64,000 nt of DNA from Flagellimonas hadalis (GTDB lineage: Bacteria; Bacteroidota; Bacteroidia; Flavobacteriales; Flavobacteriaceae), in assembly GCF_007785775.2 (NCBI RefSeq), contig NZ_VNIK02000012.1, forward strand, positions 18,417 to 82,416. The letters run 5' to 3'. The notes below the pieces were generated by a model. It had not been told where the DNA came from, did no database searches, and saw only the letters and a list, made by a program, of their open reading frames with translations. Positions 19,318-26,213 of the stretch are shown here, piece by piece (position 1 is the first letter of the stretch; every line of letters starts with the position of its first letter). The position numbers and the translations under genes were made by a program.

Positions 19318-20775
19318 TCAATTATCGTTCCAAGATATGATATTAAATCCGAACTGTAAAGAAGCGTAGTGACTATCGGCGATGTTCCCGTAGCCCAAAA
19401 GATTGTCGCCCAGTACATAAAAATTTATGGGACCTGCCTGCAAATTCAGTCCAAGACCGATGTTGGTCAACGAATATTTATCGACGGTGTAGGTCGTCTT
19501 CAACGAAAGGCCCCTTCCTACTCTTTTTTGATAAAATCCGGTCAATGCGGCCTGAATGCCCCTTGGTCTTTTGATCATATAGAGCTGACCTCCCACGCTG
19601 TTCCTATAAAAATCACTGTTGGCCCCATCTCCTGTGTTTATGGCACAGCCACAGTTCTCCGACCAGCTTCTCCCTCCTTCCCCAAAATCATATCGAATGG
19701 AGCCATAGGCCTTTATCGGTCTTAACGAAATATAACTGGACTGGTTTTCCCCATGGGGCAGTGCCTCATCAATTTCATCCACAAGGTCTTGCCAAAGGTC
19801 GTTGTTAACATTGTCGATATCCTCGGGTAGAAAAACCGTGATTCCCTCGGTGCTTGCAGTGCCTTCAAGAGTATAGTTCCAAACATCGTTTGAATTATAA
19901 ATAAAACCCACATCCAAAATACTGCCCGTTATAGTGGTCTGCGGGTTCAGTTGATGGGTGAATCCGGCATCGAAACCCAGTCCAAGGTTCCCCCCGAGCA
20001 ATACACGCTCGGTGAACAGGCTGGTGAGGTCTTTTCTGGTGGTCCCGGTATCCTCGTCAACAATGTCATAAAATCCTTTCACACCAGAGGTCTGCAATTG
20101 CATGTCGGCCACTATGATACTGTTATAAATATTGTCCTGTCCCTGCACGGTTCGGAACGAGCCTGAATTTTTGATGGACTGAAACTGAAAAATACTGGAA
20201 TATAATTTTGCCCTGGCCCCAATGGTCAAAGTATTGTTGACTTTCCTATTGATGCCAAAATGGAACACATTCACCATCTCCCCCCTTAGGCTCAAATCGC
20301 CCAGGTCAAAACTCCTACCGATATTGCTCCCGCCATTGCCCTCAAAGGCCAACAGGGCCAAATCCTTGGGCCAGTAACTTATGATGTCCATTTCACCGTA
20401 CATCCCGAAGGAATAGTAGTCATCTGGTCTATTCTTGCCCCGAAAACCGATATTGAAGCCCTCTATCTGGCTGGTGGAACCAAAATCGTCCCTTCTGGTC
20501 ATCACGTCCAAAACACGCTCCTGTACCTTTGTGGTAAAATCCACTCCGTCATCGGCAAAAAGGTCATTCACGGTGACCCCACTGGTCGAAGCTTGGAAAA
20601 ATAGCCCTGAAATCATGGGAACCCCAACATGCCAACGCTGCGAGGTCTTCATCCCCGGGTTGAGCATCAACGCCTGTGGGATTTCATTGAAATCGTAGAG
20701 CAATTGTCTATTTTGGGCATGGATGGAAGAAATCCCAAAAACAGCTATAAGTATAGTTTTGAGGAATCCTCTCAT
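19318..20775 (-). CDS. Outer-membrane beta-barrel protein, DUF5723-like
   Basis: 485 residues. A signal peptide (ending ISSIHAQ) is followed by LLYDFNEIPQALMLNPG, an N-terminal pattern of the PorP/DUF5723-like barrels of Bacteroidota. Alternating beta strands fill the rest, with Gly and aromatic residues and repeated turns such as GINRKVNNTLTIGARAKLYS. It should sit in the outer membrane; its cargo or partner is unknown. Its ATG overlaps the stop of the upstream lipoprotein gene (ATGA), and the secreted protein gene follows within 13 bases, so the three are probably one surface unit. Confidence 0.85.
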   Translation of the reverse strand: MRGFLKTILIAVFGISSIHAQNRQLLYDFNEIPQALMLNPGMKTSQRWHVGVPMISGLFFQASTSGVTVNDLFADDGVDFTTKVQERVLDVMTRRDDFGSTSQIEGFNIGFRGKNRPDDYYSFGMYGEMDIISYWPKDLALLAFEGNGGSNIGRSFDLGDLSLRGEMVNVFHFGINRKVNNTLTIGARAKLYSSIFQFQSIKNSGSFRTVQGQDNIYNSIIVADMQLQTSGVKGFYDIVDEDTGTTRKDLTSLFTERVLLGGNLGLGFDAGFTHQLNPQTTITGSILDVGFIYNSNDVWNYTLEGTASTEGITVFLPEDIDNVNNDLWQDLVDEIDEALPHGENQSSYISLRPIKAYGSIRYDFGEGGRSWSENCGCAINTGDGANSDFYRNSVGGQLYMIKRPRGIQAALTGFYQKRVGRGLSLKTTYTVDKYSLTNIGLGLNLQAGPINFYVLGDNLLGYGNIADSHYASLQFGFNIISWNDN

Positions 20776-21323
20776 TTTAAACGGAATATAAATTCTGCAG
20801 CGGAACTCAACGAGATTTTGGGTTCCGGGTGGGAAGAAACACTTGTTGCATCACCCAAATTCCTGCCCGTGACCCTCAGACTGGAGGTATTTGTGAGAAT
20901 GGAAAGGTTTAGACCGCCTGGACCATAAGTAACCTCCCGGGTAAATGTTTCCGAAGGATTGGCCTCTACTGTAAATGCTTCTTGGTATAGGGGATTTCCT
21001 GATTCATCCAAAAACTCAATCCTGATATCCGCTCGTTTGCTGGTCGTATTCTCAATTTCGTAGATGATCACGCCTTCCAATAAGCGCTCTGCCACGTACG
21101 TTTCGTTGAACGCATCAAAGTTTATGGTTTGGGAATAAAATGTACCAAATCCCCCGGCCGAATTGATGGTTTCCTCATCCGATTCCAGATAGAATATGCC
21201 GGAAGCCAAGGTTGGTGTCACACTGAGGTCATCAATTTGGCTAAAATCCTGTTCTTCTGTGCAGGAAGAAAGCAACAACATGATGATTGAAGCAAAAAGC
21301 ACATGGAAAAACAATTTTTTCAT
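20772..21323 (-). CDS. Lipoprotein of unknown function, first gene of a surface trio
   Basis: 183 residues from the ATG at 21323 (MKKLFFHVLF). A lipobox LLSSC puts the lipidated Cys near residue 21, followed by acidic TEEQD. Alternative in-frame starts at 21335 (ATG) and 21341 (TTG) give an unusual extension before the signal and are less likely. The mature part looks like a beta-sandwich (FETYVAERLLEGVIIYEIEN-like strands), ending in AAEFIFRLK. No family recognised. Translationally coupled to the beta-barrel gene through an ATGA overlap. Confidence 0.82.
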   Translation of the reverse strand: MKKLFFHVLFASIIMLLLSSCTEEQDFSQIDDLSVTPTLASGIFYLESDEETINSAGGFGTFYSQTINFDAFNETYVAERLLEGVIIYEIENTTSKRADIRIEFLDESGNPLYQEAFTVEANPSETFTREVTYGPGGLNLSILTNTSSLRVTGRNLGDATSVSSHPEPKISLSSAAEFIFRLK

Positions 21324-21381
21324 AGCCAAAAGCATTTTCAAGAGTAGTGTAACAGAGGTATGCCGTTCTTACTATATAACT

Positions 21382-22071
21382 CTATAAAATGCTTTTTATT
21401 TCAATAAGATCGTAGATAGTTTTGCAAACATCATGGTTGGCTTCGTTATTGGAATTGAAGTGTACCACCTGCATTCCCATGGCCTTGGCCCCCAAAATAT
21501 CCGCTTCCAAGTTGTCGCCCACCATGAGTGTATGCCTTGGTTCAACTTTGGCCCTGCTCAGGGCCAGCTCAAAAATGTAGGGGTCGGGTTTCTTTACCCC
21601 GGCCATTTCAGAATTGATGATCTGATCGAAGTAATGATGGATATTGCTCCCCTTGAGCTTTCGTTCCTGGACTTCTTCAAAACCATTGGTGATGATGTGC
21701 AATCGGTACTTTGGAAAAAGGTATTCCAGTACTTCGACAGTGTTGGGCAACAGATGGACGAACGAGGGCAGATGTTCTATATATTCATGGGACAAGGCAT
21801 CGATGATCTCGTCCGTCACGGACGCTTTCAAGATGTCAAAAGTGCGCCGTAAACGTTGGTAGCGGAGTTCCGATTGTGTGATCCCATTTTCGCGGTAGAG
21901 CTTCCACATCTCAAAATTGATCGGGGAATAGATTTCCAAAAACCCGTTGAGATCGACTTTCACCCGGTTACTTTCCAAAATCTTGGCAAAGGTGAGTGCC
22001 GAATTTCTTTCAAAGTCCCATAACGTATGGTCAAGGTCAAAGAAAACATCCGTTACCTTATGATCAAACAT
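21382..22071 (-). CDS. HAD-family hydrolase, YjjG-type pyrimidine nucleotidase
   Basis: 229 residues. HAD motif I is FFDLDHTLWDFE (nucleophile Asp 11 and acid Asp 13), motif II ITNGF, motif III Lys in AGVKKPDP, and motif IV VGDNLEADILGA. The DHTLWD form and the helical cap match YjjG, which dephosphorylates non-canonical pyrimidine nucleotides. Substrate is inferred from family resemblance only. Its start overlaps the end of the upstream deacetylase-like gene by eight bases, so the two are coupled. Confidence 0.9.
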   Translation of the reverse strand: MFDHKVTDVFFDLDHTLWDFERNSALTFAKILESNRVKVDLNGFLEIYSPINFEMWKLYRENGITQSELRYQRLRRTFDILKASVTDEIIDALSHEYIEHLPSFVHLLPNTVEVLEYLFPKYRLHIITNGFEEVQERKLKGSNIHHYFDQIINSEMAGVKKPDPYIFELALSRAKVEPRHTLMVGDNLEADILGAKAMGMQVVHFNSNNEANHDVCKTIYDLIEIKSIL

Positions 22072-23359
22072 AGTATCTCTTTAAAAAAGATTGATAGAGC
22101 TCCATCCAGTCCAGGTGTTGCTTGCCGCCCAACAATTCGTTGGAGAACACAACAATGAAATCCCCTTTCACTTGCTTGACCAAGCGGTACATCTTATCCA
22201 TTTTCTCGAAGATCTCCTCCTTGCTGCGATAGTTCACCAAGGCATAATCGTGTACGGCAAAGGGATGCACTCTCAGCGGTTGCCTCACTTCCATATTGAT
22301 GTCATAAAAATGGAAGGGTGTGCAGGTCCCGGCCCTGAACCCGACTTCGTGGGTATAGCCCATGGAGAAATCGTCCGTAAACTCTGTTTCCACCAAATTA
22401 CGATAGGTGGCGGGAACATTCACCCTGTTGTACCGTAGTCTAGAGTAGGTAACCGGCCTGTTGATCAGATTGCCCAATTGATTTTTCTCTTGTTTCAACA
22501 CGGTTTTGTCCGTAGAGGATAAAAATGAAGTGCTGAGCGACACCTCACTGTAATCCGCCACTGATTTTATCAGATACCTGAACTTGTTATGGTTTGTGGA
22601 GACATTCTTATCATGGGCCGAATGTCTGGCAAACTGAAAGAAGAACATGGTCTTTATGGGAAACTTTTTGTGGATGTCGATGAGCTCGTAAAAATTGTCA
22701 AACGGGTCTTTCTTCAAGCCCAACAGGACTGAGAATCGGTCCAGTATACTGCGAAACTTAAAATTCCCAAGGTCGATGAAAAAACCCCCAAGGGTCCTGG
22801 CCAAACCGCGCATGGCAAAGGCATGCGAAGTGGTGACATTGATGATGGACGTGAAGCGATACGATTTTTCCTTGTGCTCAAGGTCTGGAAAACGCTGTTG
22901 GAGCGCATCCAATAGTTTGAAGGCCCATAGATCCACCACGGGCAGTTCCAAAAAGTTGTTCTGGTAGGCAATGCTCTCCTTGACCGGAAACCGGCCTACG
23001 CTATCCTTCACATGGGGAAGGTATTCCTCGTAACGGCTCAGAAGAAAAAAACTAGCCGAAAAAATATCGAAAGGCAAAGTGCTCTTGTCCCCTGACGAGA
23101 AAAAACAGGGCACACCTTCCCAGTCCACTACCTTGATATCCAAATCGTTGATACCCTGCTCGAACAAGAGGTCATTGCTTCGTATAAAAAATTCATTTTG
23201 GAGGGGCTGCTTGGAGTAGGTCATCTTGGGGCCGGTATGCTTGATAAAATCCTCCACCTTGGTGGTAAAGGTGATTTCTATCCCCAATATTTTTTCAAAT
23301 AGCTGTCTTGCCGTGTAGGTGAGTCTGTTCGTGATCTTATGGGTGAATATCAGCAACAT
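22064..23359 (-). CDS. Polysaccharide deacetylase-like protein with DUF7033-type N-terminus
   Basis: 431 residues without a signal peptide or membrane segment. The N-terminal part (ITNRLTYTARQLFEKILGIE) matches the domain that precedes a NodB-type barrel in many Bacteroidota. The barrel is recognisable from RGLARTLGGFFIDLGNFKFR, HKKFPIKTMFFFQFARHSAHD and a late HPFAVHDYALVNY. The strand that usually carries the catalytic Asp pair reads IINVTTSHAF here, with no Asp, so activity is doubtful. Lies two bases after radC. Confidence 0.8.
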   Translation of the reverse strand: MLLIFTHKITNRLTYTARQLFEKILGIEITFTTKVEDFIKHTGPKMTYSKQPLQNEFFIRSNDLLFEQGINDLDIKVVDWEGVPCFFSSGDKSTLPFDIFSASFFLLSRYEEYLPHVKDSVGRFPVKESIAYQNNFLELPVVDLWAFKLLDALQQRFPDLEHKEKSYRFTSIINVTTSHAFAMRGLARTLGGFFIDLGNFKFRSILDRFSVLLGLKKDPFDNFYELIDIHKKFPIKTMFFFQFARHSAHDKNVSTNHNKFRYLIKSVADYSEVSLSTSFLSSTDKTVLKQEKNQLGNLINRPVTYSRLRYNRVNVPATYRNLVETEFTDDFSMGYTHEVGFRAGTCTPFHFYDINMEVRQPLRVHPFAVHDYALVNYRSKEEIFEKMDKMYRLVKQVKGDFIVVFSNELLGGKQHLDWMELYQSFLKRYYV

Positions 23360-23361
23360 GG

Positions 23362-24060
23362 CTATAGGATTCCTTTGTCTGCGAAGCTAAGATATTGGTG
23401 CTGGGCCACGATCAAGTGGTCCAAGACCCTTATATCCAACGCTTCCGATGCTTTTTTCAGCTTTTCCGTGATCTGTTTGTCCGCCAAACTGGGTTTTAGG
23501 GTTCCCGATGGATGGTTGTGTGCCAAAATGATGCCCACGGCTCCCAGTTCCAACGCCTGTTTCATCACCAACCGCACATCTACCAAAGTACCCGTGATGC
23601 CTCCCTTGCTCAACTGTGATTTATGGACGACCTTGTTGGAATTGTTCAGGTACAGGATCCAGAATTCTTCGTGCGGCAACTCCCCTATCAACGGATATAA
23701 CAACTCAAAGGCATCTTTGCTGCTTGTTATGGCCGTGATTTTCTTGGTATCGTCCGTCCTCCTTCGGCGGCCCATTTCGAGTGCAGCGGCTATGCTCACT
23801 GCTTTTGCCTCCCCAATGCCCTTGAACCTCATCAATTGGTTCACGGAAAGTTTGCCCAACTCATTGAGATTGTGGCCCACAGAGGCCAAAATGCGTTTGG
23901 CGAGCTCCACGGCACTTTCATCACGGCTTCCAGAGCCTATCAGAATGGCTATCAGTTCTGCATCCGACAAGACAAAACAGCCTTTCTGGACCAATTTTTC
24001 CCTTGGCTTGTCATCGTCGGCCCAATTCTTAATGGAAAAGGAAGCTAATTTTTCTTGCAT
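23362..24060 (-). CDS. radC: RadC-family JAB-domain protein
   Basis: 232 residues. The N-terminal helix-hairpin-helix part includes LMRFKGIGEAKAVSIAAALE, and the JAB/MPN+ domain carries the metal site LAHNHPSGTLKPSLADKQIT (His-x-His...Asp) with the supporting Glu in PHEEFWILYL. The DNA-repair role named for this family is not well supported experimentally; a metallopeptidase-like or nuclease role is possible. First gene of a minus-strand run with the deacetylase-like and HAD genes. A TATCTTTA -7-like element (24072-24065) lies just before the ATG. Confidence 0.93.
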   Translation of the reverse strand: MQEKLASFSIKNWADDDKPREKLVQKGCFVLSDAELIAILIGSGSRDESAVELAKRILASVGHNLNELGKLSVNQLMRFKGIGEAKAVSIAAALEMGRRRRTDDTKKITAITSSKDAFELLYPLIGELPHEEFWILYLNNSNKVVHKSQLSKGGITGTLVDVRLVMKQALELGAVGIILAHNHPSGTLKPSLADKQITEKLKKASEALDIRVLDHLIVAQHQYLSFADKGIL

Positions 24061-24084
24061 GGCCTAAAGATAGGAGATTAATTT

Positions 24085-24099
24085 TATGTAATTTACATA
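24085..24099. promoter_or_regulatory. Palindrome between divergent radC and DUF1569 genes
   Basis: TATGTAA (24085-24091) and TTACATA (24093-24099) form a perfect 7-bp dyad around a single T, in the 54-base spacer between two divergent genes. Position and symmetry suit a dimeric regulator, but AT-rich dyads also occur by chance. Confidence 0.35.
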
Positions 24100-24114
24100 G
24101 ATAAATTCCATCCC

Positions 24115-24567
24115 ATGAAATCACTTTTTGACCCTGCCGCACATACTGAAATCTTATCCAGGGCAGACCAACTGTCCGAGGCTTCCGTAGGGCAATGGGG
24201 CAAAATGACCGTGGGCCAAATGCTGTGCCATTGCCAGTTCCCGCTCAAGGTTGCCCTTGGGGATCATGGTCCTTCAAAGAAGGTCAATCCGATTATGAAA
24301 CTCCTTATGAAAAGTTTCAAAAAAAGTATGTACGATGACAAGCCCTGGCGACACAACCTGCCTACCGCCAAGGGCCTCAAGGTTACTGATGACAAGGATT
24401 TTTCAACGGAAAAGAAAAAATTGATCAAGCTGATCGATGATTTCCATCAGCAAAAGGACAAGAAAGTGTGGGAACCCCATCCCGTTTTTGGTCACTTCAC
24501 CCATCATCAATGGGGACAGATGCAGTACAAACACCTGGACCACCATTTGAGGCAGTTTGGTGTTTAG
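24115..24567 (+). CDS. DUF1569 (DinB-like) protein
   Basis: 150 residues, cytoplasmic. The block KMTVGQMLCHCQFPLKVALGD (shown split around residue 34-50) and the late HPVFGHFTHHQWGQMQYKHL match DUF1569, a branch of the DinB/YfiT four-helix superfamily. Three His residues (in LCHC, GHFT and KHLDHH) are placed to bind a metal. The function of this family is not established. Monocistronic, convergent with the Mur ligase gene three bases downstream. Confidence 0.85.
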   Translation: MKSLFDPAAHTEILSRADQLSEASVGQWGKMTVGQMLCHCQFPLKVALGDHGPSKKVNPIMKLLMKSFKKSMYDDKPWRHNLPTAKGLKVTDDKDFSTEKKKLIKLIDDFHQQKDKKVWEPHPVFGHFTHHQWGQMQYKHLDHHLRQFGV

Positions 24568-24569
24568 AC

Positions 24570-25928
24570 CTATTTTAAAAACACAGTCCTCAATTTTTCA
24601 AAATCGATGCCGCCATAGTTCCCTGAACTCATGAACAATAATGTGGTATCCTTAAAATTCTGGGCGAACAGGTAGTCCTGAAAGGCCAAGGAATCCGTGA
24701 AAATTTGGGCATCCATCCGATTCAAGGCCTCCATGATCTGCTCCTTGGTCACTTCCTGCAACCCTTTCACCTTAACCGATTCCGGGGAATAAAAGACCAC
24801 CGCTGTGTCCGCTGCATCCAAAGCCCCACGGTATTGCTCCAAAAACTCAGGGTTCAGGCTGCTGTAGGTGTGCAGTTCCAAACAGGCGATCAACCGGCGT
24901 TGGGGATATTGCTCCTTCACTGCTTTTGTAGTGGCACTGACCTTGCTCGGCGCATGGGCAAAATCCTTGAAGGCCACCCTATCCCGTCCCTCGACCAGTT
25001 TTTCCAGACGCTTGGAAGCCCCTTTAAAGGTGGCCATGGCCTCATAAAAATCCATTTCGTCCACCCCCATTTGTTGGCATATCCACTTGGCACCCGCCAA
25101 ATTGCCCAAATTGTGTCTTCCAAAAATTTCAAGGGGCATTTCGCCATCTGGTGTGTCCAGTAAGGTCTTGCCATCTTCCACTCGGTACGAAGGGGTGCTG
25201 TACGGGAACTTCCGTATGGGATTTTCCGTGGTCTCCACTATTTTCCTTACTTCGATATCTTCCGAATTGTAGGTGATGCTGCCACCCTTTACAATGCTGT
25301 CCACAAAAATGCGGAACTGCTCCACGTAGTTTTCAAAAGTGGGGAAAACATTGATATGGTCCCATGCAATGCCGCTCAAGAGGGCAATGTTGGGCCTGTA
25401 CAAATGGAACTTGGGCCTTCTGTCCGTTGGTGATGAAAGGTATTCATCCCCTTCCAAAACCATAAAATCGTTTTCCTTGGTAAGATGCACCATTTTATCA
25501 AAGCCATCCAGCTGGGCCCCAACCATATAATCCACCTCAATGTCATGATAGCGAAGCACATGCAAGATCATAGAGGTAATGGTGGTCTTGCCATGGCTAC
25601 CTCCAATGACCACCCGGGTTTTGTGCTTGGAATGTTCGTAGAGAAATTCAGGATAGGAAAATATCTTCAACCCCAGTTCTTGGGCCTTCAACAGTTCTGG
25701 GTTATCGGCCTTGGCATGCATGCCCAAGATCACGGCATCCAGACCGCTATGGATTTTTTCGGGGAACCAACCAAAATCCTTAGGCAACAGACCATTGGCC
25801 CGCAACCTGCTCTTGGACGGTTCAAAAATGACATCGTCGCTCCCTGTTATTTCATGGCCCTGTTCCTGCAATGCCAAGGCTAGGTTGTGCATGGCACTGC
25901 CCCCGATGGCTATAAAGTGTATGTGCAT
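24570..25928 (-). CDS. mpl: Mur ligase family protein, Mpl-type (muropeptide recycling)
   Basis: 452 residues from the ATG at 25928 (MHIHFIAIGGSAMHNLALAL); the codon before is TTG and was not used. Dinucleotide-type Gly motif GGSAMHN, ATP loop GGSHGKTTITSM near residue 113, central-domain VLEGDEYLSSPTD, and WDHINVFPTFENY are all present. The pattern fits Mpl, which joins UDP-MurNAc to the recycled L-Ala-gamma-D-Glu-DAP tripeptide, more than MurC. MurC itself normally lies in the dcw cluster, which is not here. Confidence 0.88.
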   Translation of the reverse strand: MHIHFIAIGGSAMHNLALALQEQGHEITGSDDVIFEPSKSRLRANGLLPKDFGWFPEKIHSGLDAVILGMHAKADNPELLKAQELGLKIFSYPEFLYEHSKHKTRVVIGGSHGKTTITSMILHVLRYHDIEVDYMVGAQLDGFDKMVHLTKENDFMVLEGDEYLSSPTDRRPKFHLYRPNIALLSGIAWDHINVFPTFENYVEQFRIFVDSIVKGGSITYNSEDIEVRKIVETTENPIRKFPYSTPSYRVEDGKTLLDTPDGEMPLEIFGRHNLGNLAGAKWICQQMGVDEMDFYEAMATFKGASKRLEKLVEGRDRVAFKDFAHAPSKVSATTKAVKEQYPQRRLIACLELHTYSSLNPEFLEQYRGALDAADTAVVFYSPESVKVKGLQEVTKEQIMEALNRMDAQIFTDSLAFQDYLFAQNFKDTTLLFMSSGNYGGIDFEKLRTVFLK

Positions 25929-26037
25929 CAAAATTTATTTTCAGGGCAAAGATAATGATACCCCAACCCATTCTTCAAGAAACAAGGGGTCCATAAAATG
26001 TCATATTGTGCTTTTTTACGGCCATTTACCAGCAATT

Positions 26038-26186
26038 ATGTACAATAAGTACATTCCTGAGGTTTCCATTTGTGTTTTTTGATTAGTTTTACGCCTTCTA
26101 ACCTCAGGAATTTATCCAGTTGTAACCCCACAACGGATCATCAGTTTTTTTAACTAGTTGTTTTTTGATTTTCCCCAAAATCAAAA
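26038..26186 (+). promoter_or_regulatory. Multi-hairpin region before the type B surface-protein operon
   Basis: Three perfect inverted repeats follow one another in the 285-base spacer: ATGTAC/GTACAT (26038-26043 with 26049-26054), ATTCCTGAGGTT/AACCTCAGGAAT (26053-26064 with 26100-26111), and TTTTGATTTT/AAAATCAAAA (26163-26172 with 26177-26186, loop CCCC). The last lies just before a -7-like TACTTTTT at 26192 and the ATG at 26214, so it could be an operator or, on the other strand, a terminator-like stem. No gene was seen in 25932-26213. Confidence 0.5.
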
Positions 26187-26213
26187 TGCAATACTTTTTA
26201 CCTACTTATCACT

